DNA of 64,000 bases from Tolypothrix brevis GSE-NOS-MK-07-07A (GTDB taxonomy: Bacteria > Cyanobacteriota > Cyanobacteriia > Cyanobacteriales > Nostocaceae): assembly GCA_019358985.1 (NCBI GenBank), contig JAHHIJ010000027.1:1-64000 (forward strand), read 5' to 3'. The translations under genes were made by a program, and so were the position numbers. This document shows, piece after piece, positions 32,604 through 41,067 of this stretch (its first letter is position 1; each line of letters starts with the position of its first letter). Below the pieces are notes generated by a model that worked only from the letters and a program-made list of their open reading frames with translations, was not told where the DNA came from and searched no databases.

Positions 32604-33749
32604 ATGAAAAGCTACGACTGGATTGTAATTGGCAGTGGAATCACTGGTGCTGCACTTTCCTACGAGTTGAGAAAAAAAGGCTTCTCAGTACTATTGTTAG
32701 AGCAAAATGCGATCGCTAACAACGCCACTCGCTATAGTTATGGTGGGCTAGCTTATTGGTCTGCTACTACACCATTAACCCGTCAAATATCAAATGAAGC
32801 GATCGCTCGTCACCATATCCTCTCACAAGAGTTAGACGCTGATATGGAATTTCGCGAATTGAATTTATTATTAACTATTCCTGCCGATGTCGATCCCCAA
32901 GCAGTTGCTGAATTATACACCCATGTGACAACGCCACTGAAGTTACTCAGTATAAAAGAAGCTTGTGAATTAGAACCACTGCTGAATCCTCATGCGATCG
33001 CCGGCGCTTTAACAGTCAAACACGGACATGTCAACCCAGATAAAACAGTACAAGCATACATCCAAGCTTTTCTACGTGCTGGCGGTGAAATTCAAATTGA
33101 GCAAGTATTACAAATATTATCACACGGCGTAAAAACTACAACCAAAACTTATCATAGTGGTAACGTCGTCGTCTGCGCTGGTGGACTCAGCCGACAGCTA
33201 TTAAAATCAGCCGGTATTTCTATTAAACTGTATTTTACCCATGCAGAAATGATTAAAACTCCACCCGTTGATGTGCAGTTACAAACCTTAATCATGCCAG
33301 CTAATTTGCAATGGTTTAAATTCAAAACTCAGTCAACTCAAGTTGATGAATTATGGGATGAACCGGGTAATGAAATAGTACCACCAATTTTAGATGCGGG
33401 TGTAGTTCAATTTGTCGATGGTAGTTTACACATCGGGCAAATTAGCCGCGCTCTTACCGATGTCAATGCCCAAGTCAATGAAGAAGAAAGTGAAGATTGG
33501 TTAAGAAAAAGCATCGGCAACGTTTTACCAGCCTTGGAAAATGTAGCAGGTACTTGGCATCATTGTTTAGCCGATTTTAGCAACAATAATTTACCTTTGA
33601 TTGGTGTTATTCCGGGATTTACAAATATTCATATATTCTCTGCTTTTAACAATCCCTTACTTATTGTACCACCGCTAGCAGAGCGTTTTGCTAATTTTAT
33701 CGCCGGCGCTAAAGACGATATCATTACTCAGATGTCTCCCCAAAAGTAA
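32604..33749 (+). CDS. FAD-dependent oxidoreductase (DAO family)
   Basis: The N-terminal dinucleotide-binding fold is clear (WIVIGSGITGAALSYELRKK, then VLLLEQ). NNATRYSYGGLAYW is the usual flavin-contact stretch and VVVCAGGLSRQLL the second FAD strand. The C-terminal block (LPLIGVIPGFTNIHIFSAFN) closes the domain. The fold is that of glycine/D-amino-acid oxidases. The substrate is not evident from context. Length 381 residues is normal and the frame is intact. Confidence 0.9.
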   Translation: MKSYDWIVIGSGITGAALSYELRKKGFSVLLLEQNAIANNATRYSYGGLAYWSATTPLTRQISNEAIARHHILSQELDADMEFRELNLLLTIPADVDPQAVAELYTHVTTPLKLLSIKEACELEPLLNPHAIAGALTVKHGHVNPDKTVQAYIQAFLRAGGEIQIEQVLQILSHGVKTTTKTYHSGNVVVCAGGLSRQLLKSAGISIKLYFTHAEMIKTPPVDVQLQTLIMPANLQWFKFKTQSTQVDELWDEPGNEIVPPILDAGVVQFVDGSLHIGQISRALTDVNAQVNEEESEDWLRKSIGNVLPALENVAGTWHHCLADFSNNNLPLIGVIPGFTNIHIFSAFNNPLLIVPPLAERFANFIAGAKDDIITQMSPQK

Positions 33750-34132
33750 AGTTTAGTTGCAAATAATTTGCTTCTTTTTGAAAGGTGCTAATCTAATAGT
33801 AGAAGCTAATAAGCTTCCTGGCAGATACAACACAACAGCTAAAAGTGAAAAGAAGAGGTAAAAACGCTGATTGATTTACATCTGTCTCGTTACAACACAA
33901 CAACACCCAACGCGAACGCCGAGATTTCCTCAAATATAAACATCAGGGGGCACTGTCACTGATTTTCATTACTTGTGTGCAGTGATGAAAGTAAGTGCAT
34001 CCCTGACTAGAAGAAACAAGGAGAGGAAATAACGCAGCTAGTAGAACGCTTGGGTGTTGTTGTTATTTGTGCCGCGCCTGGGTGTAAGCTTGTACGAGGT
34101 TGAATAGTAAGAGAGATTTTAAATAGCGCCTT
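33750..34132. other. Structured intergenic region before the TIR-like gene
   Basis: No gene is seen in these 380 bp. Long-range arms caacaacacccaa (near 33899) and ttgggtgttgttg (near 34050) are exact complements. Between them a second, imperfect stem is formed by tcagggggcact and agtgcatccctga (33943-34005), with cattacttgtg and gaaagtaagtg near its tip. The layout suits a structured RNA or a degraded mobile element; I do not recognise a known class. Confidence 0.5.
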
Positions 34133-34903
34133 ATGTCAATTATTGCGCTCAGAGCATGGTATCTTGAAGATTACGAACCGATGCGGGAAGTGGAAAAACG
34201 TCCCCCAGATATTCGCTTAAGTAAAAAAAGCCTGTTGAAATCAGGATTAAGAGCGGATTTTTTAGAGGAAAGTGACCAAGTTAAGCAATCAACTTGGTTT
34301 GAGCGCTATCTGGAAGGAGAAAATATTGAGTTTTATATTGAAGGTAGTGGTGGTTATTGCGTAGCCAACATTGACTTAATTAGTCATGAAATTTATTTCA
34401 CCAAACAAGGGGTTTTAGCGCAGTTAGAGCCGACAATTTTTTTATGCTATCAAACTGAGTATGCCTTTTCGAGTGACGCTTTGCGACAAGGATTGCAAAA
34501 TAGTTTAGAAATATTGAATATGCGATCGCGCTTACCTTTAACCTTAGTTGAATCTTACCGCCCTAGCGATGGTTCTGTACGACTAAACCGGACAATGATG
34601 CGAAAAATCCGCAAAAGTTTGTTGTTTATCGCTGACACTACACCAATTGCTAGCATCGACGGCAAAGAAATAGCTCAACTAATACCCAGTCCCAACGTTT
34701 GCATTGAAATTGGCTATGCGATTCAAAGTAAGCGCTCTGAACAAATTTTACTAGCAAAAATGCAACGCCCAGATTTACCGGGACAATTTCCCTTTGATTT
34801 ACCGCGATCGCAAATTTTAGAATTTACAGATAGCACCGACTTAGATAAAATATTAAAAGAGGCGATTGAAACTCAATTGGCGCGATTTAAATTGTTTTCG
34901 TAA
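34133..34903 (+). CDS. Conserved cyanobacterial protein with TIR-like C-terminal domain
   Basis: I recognise no named family over the full length. The N-terminal half (residues 1-110) has no known domain. The C-terminal half contains LLFIADTTPI and PSPNVCIEIGYAIQSKRSEQ (residues 187-205), the pattern (pNV..E.GYA) of TIR-like and nucleoside-deoxyribosyltransferase-like folds, where the glutamate (here Glu192) is catalytic. TIR-like domains often cleave NAD or bind nucleotides in defence. Nothing nearby looks like a defence partner. Homologues seem widespread in Nostocales, which would fit a housekeeping role better. Assignment of fold is tentative. Confidence 0.6.
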   Translation: MSIIALRAWYLEDYEPMREVEKRPPDIRLSKKSLLKSGLRADFLEESDQVKQSTWFERYLEGENIEFYIEGSGGYCVANIDLISHEIYFTKQGVLAQLEPTIFLCYQTEYAFSSDALRQGLQNSLEILNMRSRLPLTLVESYRPSDGSVRLNRTMMRKIRKSLLFIADTTPIASIDGKEIAQLIPSPNVCIEIGYAIQSKRSEQILLAKMQRPDLPGQFPFDLPRSQILEFTDSTDLDKILKEAIETQLARFKLFS

Positions 34904-34964
34904 TAGATATAAAAAAGTGGAAATTAATTATGTGTTATGTCAAATCTGGTAAATTACTGACAAT

Positions 34965-35062
34965 GTAAAGACGTTCCGGCGGAACGTCTCTACGACGGTA
35001 GGTAGGTTTTCGGATTTGATATTACCTGAAACCCATGTAGAGACGTAGCACTGCTACGTCTC
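34965..35062. repeat. Two dispersed palindromes behind the TIR-like gene
   Basis: aagacgttccggcggaacgtct lies at about 34968-34990 and gagacgtagcactgctacgtctc at about 35039-35061. Both are copies of the palindromic core found across the window, here between two convergent genes. Confidence 0.75.
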
Positions 35063-35087
35063 TTTTGTAATATATGACAATTCCCCG

Positions 35088-36806
35088 CTATTTCTTTGCC
35101 CCATTTATAAAAGGAGTTAATTGCTCTGCCCTTAAAGACTGTAAAAAACTAAGATTAAGGGGAGTTTTACTGATATATTTGGCGTAAGCTGGCTGCAAAT
35201 AAACTTGATATTCAGGACGATTTAAAAGATAAGTTTCAAAAAAAGCGACACTCAAAGCATTTAGATAAGAATGGGCATCTTTACGATCTGGACCGAGGAA
35301 AGCTGGCGGTACAGGTAATACATCATTTTCCGGCGTTGGTTCGGCTAAAGCAGTAAAGTGCGTAGCATTTTCAATAATTGCTAAGTATTTATTTTTGCTC
35401 CCAAGCCAAGTAAAAGGGCGAATTTGTTCTGGTACAGTAGGAGTTACAATATCTTGACTACCACCTACAACCATAAAAGGAAGTTTAATTTGACGCACCT
35501 CGCTTTCAGCAAAGATGCTACTGACGAAAGGATTAATTGCAAAAACAGCTTTAATGCGATCGTCTTTTAAAGAATAATTTGCTGGTTTTAACTCATTTGC
35601 TCGACACTGCAAAAGCACTGACAAATTCAAAGATTTATTCGGATTGCAATCTTTGCGAATTTGGTCAAAGTTAATTTTTGCACCAGCCAGGGTAAAAACA
35701 GTATAACCTCCATAAGAATGACCAAATGCCCCAACTTGCTGAAAATTCAGTTTACCCTGCATTCGCGGATCGGACTTTTCTAAACGCTGAAGTTCATTCA
35801 GCACAAACTTGACATCTAAAGGTCGATTAATCAATTCCGCCGGTTCTGGTGGACCTGCCAAACCGGAAAAGTACCGCTGAAAGCGTTGTGCATTACTACC
35901 AGGGTGTTCCAAAGCGGCAACAGCAAAACCGTAGGATGCTAAATGTTGCGCTAGATAGACAAAAGCAAAACGGTCTGAAGCGACACCGTGAGAAATGACA
36001 ATTAGAGGAGACGAGGAGGGGGAGAGTGGGGGAGTGGGTGAAGATAAGGGAGATGAGGGAGATGAGGGAGATAAATTTCCCCCTTGTCCCCTTGTCTCCT
36101 TGTCTCCTTGTCGTCCCCTTTGTGGTAAATAGAGATCCACAGGTAGACGCCGATCGCGTGTTTGGTCTTTCAATTGCAGACTTATTTTTGAAAAACGAAA
36201 ATTTCCAGGCGATCGCAAATCTGGCTGTTTGGAAAAGTCAATGTTTGCAGTTTCCGCTTCTGCGTTTGCTTCTCTTTGAATAAAAGCAACGATCGCATCT
36301 CTTCTTTTCAGCAAGTCTGTCAAGTTTGATACTACCTGCAACCCTTCTGTAAAGTTTATTCTTACGCTATTGCTGGGAAATCGTCGCAGCACATTCACAA
36401 CAGTTAAGCCTTGGGGGTCAGCAGCAGCTAAAATCAAAGCACCACGTATTGCATAGAAACCGTTCATTTGTTTATCAGTTTGGATTAATTCTCCCAAACG
36501 TTGCACTACCTTTTCCCCTAAAGGTGAGTAGCTAAATTGAGATACTAAAGTAGGAGTAACTTTAAACTTTTGCTGGAGTAATTCCCGCAGTTGAGCAAGT
36601 TGTTGAGGAGTAGCGCGTCCAGCATAAAAGGCAAGGTCTTTATTAATTTTACCTTCTTTAGCAAAAGTTTCTAGAGATTGGGTGGATAAAGTAAATTCTC
36701 CAAAGGGAGGATAATAAAAAGCGATTTGGTCAGCCGCTATTGAAGGAGTTGCAGTTAAAACTGTGGATATAAAAGCGAAACTCAGATATTTAAGAAATTT
36801 TTTCAT
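35088..36806 (-). CDS. Exported alpha/beta hydrolase with DUF1400 domain
   Basis: The N-terminus is a signal peptide (MKKFLKYLSFAFISTVLTAT, cleavage likely after ...PSIAA). Residues about 25-180 are a DUF1400 domain, a cyanobacterial N-terminal module. The hydrolase domain carries the nucleophile elbow GHSYGG with Ser364, ISHGVASDRFAF for the oxyanion hole, and a C-terminal His in NATHFTAL. Residues 231-266 (rich in Gly, Gln, Ser and Pro) are encoded by simple G/A-rich repeats at 36009-36116 and are an insertion between strands. The substrate is unknown; related proteins are annotated as dienelactone hydrolase- or acetylhydrolase-like. Confidence 0.9.
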   Translation of the reverse strand: MKKFLKYLSFAFISTVLTATPSIAADQIAFYYPPFGEFTLSTQSLETFAKEGKINKDLAFYAGRATPQQLAQLRELLQQKFKVTPTLVSQFSYSPLGEKVVQRLGELIQTDKQMNGFYAIRGALILAAADPQGLTVVNVLRRFPSNSVRINFTEGLQVVSNLTDLLKRRDAIVAFIQREANAEAETANIDFSKQPDLRSPGNFRFSKISLQLKDQTRDRRLPVDLYLPQRGRQGDKETRGQGGNLSPSSPSSPLSSPTPPLSPSSSPLIVISHGVASDRFAFVYLAQHLASYGFAVAALEHPGSNAQRFQRYFSGLAGPPEPAELINRPLDVKFVLNELQRLEKSDPRMQGKLNFQQVGAFGHSYGGYTVFTLAGAKINFDQIRKDCNPNKSLNLSVLLQCRANELKPANYSLKDDRIKAVFAINPFVSSIFAESEVRQIKLPFMVVGGSQDIVTPTVPEQIRPFTWLGSKNKYLAIIENATHFTALAEPTPENDVLPVPPAFLGPDRKDAHSYLNALSVAFFETYLLNRPEYQVYLQPAYAKYISKTPLNLSFLQSLRAEQLTPFINGAKK

Positions 36807-36885
36807 TATGTGTACCCTAGAGTAATTTCAAAGTATAAGTAACTTAGGGACGAAAATTAAATAATATGCTATTTCCTGCGTTCTA

Positions 36886-36951
36886 CCTCACCCCTTACCC
36901 CTCTCCTTAATAAGGAGAGGGGAGATAAAGCACAGCTTTATCGGGGTGAGG
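36886..36951. repeat. Dispersed CCTCACCCC...GGGGTGAGG inverted repeat, copy 2
   Basis: Outer arms cctcacccc/ggggtgagg with an inner hairpin ccctctcctta/taaggagaggg and the string agataaagcacagctttatc. It lies upstream of the exported hydrolase gene. A half copy of the TAGACATCTCC MITE follows at about 36985-37045. Confidence 0.8.
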
Positions 36952-37135
36952 TTTTGTATTAAATCCATGTTCCTTAAACATTAAATAGATATCTCCAGAA
37001 AAGACGTAGCAGTGCTACGTCTCTACAAGGGTTTCGGGCAAAGCATAATAAGCATAGCGATCGATGTATAATAAATTTTTCGGAAAAATGATCCCAGCAG
37101 AGGGATAATTAATGTAAAAGTTCAAAATAGTTCAT

Positions 37136-37318
37136 ATGTCATCCGCCTCATGCGCTCCTTGTGTCGTTGTCCTTAAGCAGCAACAAGAGCAAAATATCCA
37201 ACATCAAAAAGAGTGCCCAGGTGTTGCAGCCAACCAATGCCAAAAGCCGAAAAATTGTACTGTGGTTGAAAATGGTCGAGTTGTTGTCAAACCATTACAA
37301 CCACCGCTCAACGAATAA
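37136..37318 (+). CDS. Possible small Cys-rich hypothetical protein
   Basis: The 60-codon frame starts MSSASCAPCVVVLKQQQEQN and contains five cysteines, two as CAPC and one each in ECPG, NQCQ and KNCT. No family is recognised. There is no good Shine-Dalgarno sequence. It lies in the 330-bp gap between the exported hydrolase gene and the stop of the channel gene. Cys spacing suggests metal binding if the protein exists. Confidence is low. Confidence 0.35.
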   Translation: MSSASCAPCVVVLKQQQEQNIQHQKECPGVAANQCQKPKNCTVVENGRVVVKPLQPPLNE

Positions 37319-37329
37319 ACTCAAGGCAT

Positions 37330-38244
37330 TCACTCTAGAGGCAATACATCATGGAAGAAGTTGTAATCGATGTAGCGATGTCCTTCGACAGTGCGGTAAA
37401 TAACATCTACAAACCGATTGTTCCAGAGAATTTCCCCCGCAGTATAATCATGACGGACATGGACTGATTGGGCAATGGTTTCATCAATGCCAGTTAATAA
37501 GACTGTAATCGTGGTATTTGTCTCAATTAAAGACTCGGCTGACATCCCATAAAGTGGACTCGATTCATCGATGGCGTGCATTCCCAGCCAAGTTAAACTA
37601 AAGCTCGGAGAGTGATTCCTAATCAGTTGCAAATCGTAGATTCTGCGGATAAATTCTTGTTCTTTGGTAACTTCATCACGGATTAAGTATACCTGCATCT
37701 GCGCTTCTAAAATCTGGTTGCCACGCTGGTTTGCCGTCCTAAAGATTAAGGTTGGCATTCCCTCATGAGGTGTAATTACAGCGACACGGCTAAACATCAC
37801 ACGGGCAGTCGGTCGAGAAAAACGAGCAAAGGCTAATCCGGTCATCACGGCAATTCCTACCGGACCTGCCATTGCTTCAATTGTGACAATAATATTGCAG
37901 TAGGTCGTTTTCGGATACATCGCACCGTAGCCGATGGATGCTAAAGTTTGAACGCTGAAGAAAAACATATCCAAAAAAGAACCTGGTCGTGCGTTCTCGA
38001 CGCAATCTCCTCCTAGTAAGTAGAAGATTGCAAACATAGCATTGGTTGCCATATACATGACAGCAATCAGCAGTAAAAATCCAGACCAGGGAAGAGTTAG
38101 TAATAGATGATACGGGTCGCGCCAGTATGAATACCAGCTATTCGTGCCCACAATCTGGAACCTTCCATCTCGGATCTTGATGTTAACTCGTGGAAGCCGA
38201 CGCTGCCGTTGATTTCTTGAGAGTTTCTGCGGTCGAAATTTCAT
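37330..38244 (-). CDS. Inward-rectifier (KirBac-type) potassium channel
   Basis: The protein has the KirBac layout: an N-terminal slide helix (WYSYWRDPYHLLLTLPW), membrane helix 1 (about residues 55-78), the pore with selectivity filter TLASIGYGAMYP (GYG at 105-107), membrane helix 2 and a cytosolic immunoglobulin-like domain of about 170 residues. All gating-domain blocks such as HAIDESSPLYGMSAESL are present. ATG 38244 is preferred over the TTG at 38277. It should form tetramers in the plasma membrane. The natural gating ligand is not predictable. Confidence 0.93.
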   Translation of the reverse strand: MKFRPQKLSRNQRQRRLPRVNIKIRDGRFQIVGTNSWYSYWRDPYHLLLTLPWSGFLLLIAVMYMATNAMFAIFYLLGGDCVENARPGSFLDMFFFSVQTLASIGYGAMYPKTTYCNIIVTIEAMAGPVGIAVMTGLAFARFSRPTARVMFSRVAVITPHEGMPTLIFRTANQRGNQILEAQMQVYLIRDEVTKEQEFIRRIYDLQLIRNHSPSFSLTWLGMHAIDESSPLYGMSAESLIETNTTITVLLTGIDETIAQSVHVRHDYTAGEILWNNRFVDVIYRTVEGHRYIDYNFFHDVLPLE

Positions 38245-38476
38245 TTTTTTGTAGCCAAAAAAACTGTTTGGACGCAAGCCTTTACTGATTATTACTTTAA
38301 TCGGAACAGTTATTGCTAATTTTATCGCTGAAACCGCTACAATTGCATGATAGATAGACTTTATATTATCCGCCGGGACGGGAAAATCTAGATTTTAATA
38401 TACGTATATTTCACAATATATTTTTGATATTTAAAGTATAAAATCGTCTATAAGTTTTCAATATTATAGACGATTT

Positions 38477-38725
38477 ATGCAATCAAATTTAAAAAAATCT
38501 GAGTTCTGGTTTAAAGCGATGGGTTTAGCAAGCTTTGTGAATATGACTTGCTCGGCGATGGCACTGGCAGACATGCTTCAACCTAATCAACAAAAACCGT
38601 TGATTTTCCCAGAGAACCTCAAATTCCTAGCACCTCTGAAGAAAATGCAGATATTCAAAGTTGAAAGAAACGATTTTGCTAAAAATACCTGTTCTATCGA
38701 GGTAGACTCAGTTTGTGAGTTTTAA
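38477..38725 (+). CDS. Possible small exported hypothetical protein
   Basis: The 82-residue frame begins MQSNLKKSEFWFKAMGLASF and has a signal-peptide-like N-terminus with a possible cleavage site after SAMALA. Two cysteines near the end (NTCSIEVDSVCEF) could form a disulfide. No family is recognised. A hairpin (ttataga/tctataa-like) precedes the start. The gene is possible but unproven. Confidence 0.4.
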   Translation: MQSNLKKSEFWFKAMGLASFVNMTCSAMALADMLQPNQQKPLIFPENLKFLAPLKKMQIFKVERNDFAKNTCSIEVDSVCEF

Positions 38726-38751
38726 TTAGCGCTTTCCCTGCACAAATAAGT

Positions 38752-38800
38752 AGAGACGTTCCGCCGGAACGTCTTTTTACCGGCGGAACGTCTCTACCAT
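38752..38800. repeat. Two overlapping GACGTTCC palindromes
   Basis: agacgttccgccggaacgtct and accggcggaacgtctc follow each other, sharing the core of the dispersed repeat. They lie between a possible small gene and the DUF2382 gene. Confidence 0.75.
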
Positions 38801-38805
38801 GTATA

Positions 38806-39396
38806 CTATTTTTCTGCGTTTGGTTCTTGACCTTGGGAACAGCGATCAAACCATTCTTGATATTTATTTTGAGTTGACTCATCTTCAACAACGATTGTTA
38901 CTCGCACTTGCTTACATTTATGATTGCCCTCAAGAGCGATCGCATTTAAAAGTAAACTAGCTATTTTTGGTGAACTAAAATCGCGACTCACGGTTAAATT
39001 ACCGTCAAGACTTGCAAATTCAGGTGTTTGGTTTTCAGCTAAATCAATACGAGAGATTTCTGTTAACCCTAAGTCAATTTCTGCAAGTTGTTTGTGTTCC
39101 GGGCTGATTTGTTCAACAATCAGTTTTTCTCTGCGGACTGGTACTTGTACCATCCTAGTTTCAACCTCTTTGCGAACAATAACCTCACCAATTTTTCGCT
39201 TGGTGCTGTCAACAATTAATCTCTCACCTAGCAAAGTAATAATCTCTTCTTCTACCACATTATCTAAATTATATTTCGCTTCTACTGTACTATTGGCTTC
39301 TGTAACAGTATTGGAATTATCTAATCTTTTTTCGTTTTCTGATATTTCTTTTCCTAAATATTCCTGATTAGATATTCCTAATTTATCTATTTCCAT
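38806..39396 (-). CDS. DUF2382 (YsnF/AvaK-type) domain protein
   Basis: This 196-residue protein carries one DUF2382 domain in the middle (LLGERLIVDSTKRKIGEVIV ... VQVPVRREKLIVEQISP, residues about 55-110) and lacks the N-terminal PRC-barrel of its two neighbours. The C-terminal part (residues 130-190) is not recognised. DUF2382 proteins are stress-related in several bacteria; in Anabaena the AvaK protein is an akinete marker. It lies downstream of two longer paralogues on the same strand. Confidence 0.82.
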   Translation of the reverse strand: MEIDKLGISNQEYLGKEISENEKRLDNSNTVTEANSTVEAKYNLDNVVEEEIITLLGERLIVDSTKRKIGEVIVRKEVETRMVQVPVRREKLIVEQISPEHKQLAEIDLGLTEISRIDLAENQTPEFASLDGNLTVSRDFSSPKIASLLLNAIALEGNHKCKQVRVTIVVEDESTQNKYQEWFDRCSQGQEPNAEK

Positions 39397-39613
39397 ATGT
39401 ACAGACCTTGTTGATGTGTCAGTTTTTTGATGAGGTTACTTCGTAGTAAGAAAAAACGATTATTGATCCTAATATCATATATATTAGACATCGACCGAAT
39501 TTAATTATGCGTTGCCCCAAATTTTTGATGAAACCTAGCAATGCTATGTCTCTACCTATGACTCTGGAATTGCAAAGACATATATATTAGACATCTTGTG
39601 TGAAAATAAACTA
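39397..39613. other. Intergenic region with degraded TAGACAT element ends
   Basis: attagacatcgaccgaattt near 39483 and attagacatcttgtgtgaaa near 39587 are left ends of the TAGACAT element family. The palindrome between them has decayed (tagcaatgctatgtctctac). No gene is seen. Confidence 0.6.
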
Positions 39614-39958
39614 TGCGTTGTCCACAACCCTTGTATAGACGGGAAATTTCGCGTCTCTACATCGTTTTCCATTCCTATATCTGTTGTAAAGACGTTCCGT
39701 CGGAACGTCTCTACGACTTCACTTGCATTGCAGATATTAGTGTTCTTCGATAGGAAGATTAGGAGCGTTTACATCGCGTTGTCCACAACCCTTGTAGAGA
39801 CGCAAAATTTAGCTTGTAGAGACGGGAAATTTCGCGTCTCTACATCGTTTTCCACTCCTATATCTATTGTAAAGACGTTCCGTCGGAACGTCTCTACGAC
39901 TTCACCTGCATTGCAGATATTAGTGTTCTTCGATAGGAAGATTAGGAGCGTTTACATC
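39614..39958. repeat. Tandem duplication including the end of an AvaK-type gene
   Basis: Copy 1 (39614-39775) and copy 2 (39776-39958) share gcgttgtccacaaccc, gacgggaaatttcgcgtctc, a gacgttccgtcggaacgtc palindrome and gttcttcgataggaagatta. In copy 2 the last part (39920-39958) is the 3' end of the PRC/DUF2382 coding sequence; copy 1 thus carries a non-functional duplicate of the gene's last 13 codons. Copy 2 also has an extra 20 bp around gagacgcaaaatttagcttg. Confidence 0.88.
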
Positions 39959-40768
39959 CAATTCTTCACGACGGATAGTTTCTTTGGCTTCTACTGTTTC
40001 GTGGTCAACTACTTTCTTGACTCTGACTTCTTCACGGACAAATGCTTCTTTGTTAATATTGGCAGTTTCTTCGTAGATTTCCATGCGTGCTACTTCACCT
40101 TCACGGAAAGCGGTTGCATTAGGAGCAACAGTTTTGCCAGCATCAGCCGGTGTTACTCGTTCGACGATTACGCGCTCTTTATCTACTGGAACTGAAACCC
40201 GTGCTATGTCGGTTTCAATGCGCTTACCGATCGCTACTTCGCCGGTCTTACGACGTTGTTTGTTAGCTATTAATCGTTCTTCGTACAATCTCAGGGTTTG
40301 GTGATTCTGCTCGTTCATGTCGTACAAAGGAGAATCTTGTTTGTAATCGTAGGTGTCGCGATCGTAAGAAGGTGCAGATGCGTCTAGGGAGCGTTCAGGT
40401 GTAACTCCAGTAGAGGGACGATATACCCCGCGTACTTTTTCTTCGTAGTCGTAATCAACTGCGAGGCGATCGCTAAATTCAGGTAAATCTTCTGCTTGCT
40501 GTCTGGTCATTCCTAAAGCATATACGCGATCGGCATCATGATCGACCCGAGTACGACCAACTGGTAACAAGACTTTCTTACCAAAAATCCAAAAACCTAA
40601 GTCAACAATAAAATAGCGAAAATGTCCATCTTCATCCACTAAAACATCGCTAACAGTACCAATTTTTTCGTCGCTTGCTTCTGTATATACATTCTTACCT
40701 TTGATGTCATCACCGTCAAAAATGCTGTTATACTCTGAGTCAAAATCTTCTAGTCTGTGAAGAGGCAT
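39920..40768 (-). CDS. PRC-barrel and DUF2382 protein (AvaK-like)
   Basis: The N-terminal PRC-barrel (MPLHRLEDFDSEYNSIFDGD; residues 1-75) is followed by a linker and a DUF2382 domain (LRLYEERLIANKQRRKTGEV ... VSVPVDKERVIVERVTP; residues about 155-215), and a charged tail (EEVRVKKVVDHETVEAKETI). This is the composition of the akinete-marker AvaK and related stress proteins. Start ATG 40768 is chosen by comparison with the paralogue at 41907 and has a ggag ten bases before it; the frame is open to 40801. It is soluble with no signal peptide. The two paralogues are about 55-60% alike by eye. Confidence 0.9.
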   Translation of the reverse strand: MPLHRLEDFDSEYNSIFDGDDIKGKNVYTEASDEKIGTVSDVLVDEDGHFRYFIVDLGFWIFGKKVLLPVGRTRVDHDADRVYALGMTRQQAEDLPEFSDRLAVDYDYEEKVRGVYRPSTGVTPERSLDASAPSYDRDTYDYKQDSPLYDMNEQNHQTLRLYEERLIANKQRRKTGEVAIGKRIETDIARVSVPVDKERVIVERVTPADAGKTVAPNATAFREGEVARMEIYEETANINKEAFVREEVRVKKVVDHETVEAKETIRREELDVNAPNLPIEEH

Positions 40769-40979
40769 ATTATTTTTACTCCAACTTTGTTTATCCGACA
40801 TTCATATGTTAATTTTTTATTCGTTTATCTTCCTCTTTCTAACGACTGAATTCAATTACTTATCTCTCTATTCAAATGGTAGATATTTAAATTTATAACG
40901 GTTCCTAGATGGATGAAGTACATATCAAAAACTCACCACGCCAGGTGCTTCAACGCGCTTAACCCGCGCAACGCACTGG

Positions 40980-41041
40980 CTCCCCAACCCCTCTCCTTAG
41001 CAAGGAGAGGGGAGATAAAGCACAGCTTTATGGGGGTGAGG
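40980..41041. repeat. Dispersed ACCCCTCTCC...GGGGTGAGG repeat, copy 3
   Basis: The copy holds acccctctccttagcaagga and gagataaagcacagctttat followed by gggggtgagg. The left outer arm is degraded. It lies between two AvaK-like genes on the same strand, so it could separate their expression. Confidence 0.75.
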
Positions 41042-41067
41042 TTAAAATACACTCAACAATTTTTTCA

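Noticed and set aside
39596-40195. 199-codon plus-strand ORF
   Set aside because: It runs through the duplicated palindrome region and antisense to the AvaK-like gene; the sequence repeats itself because of the duplication.
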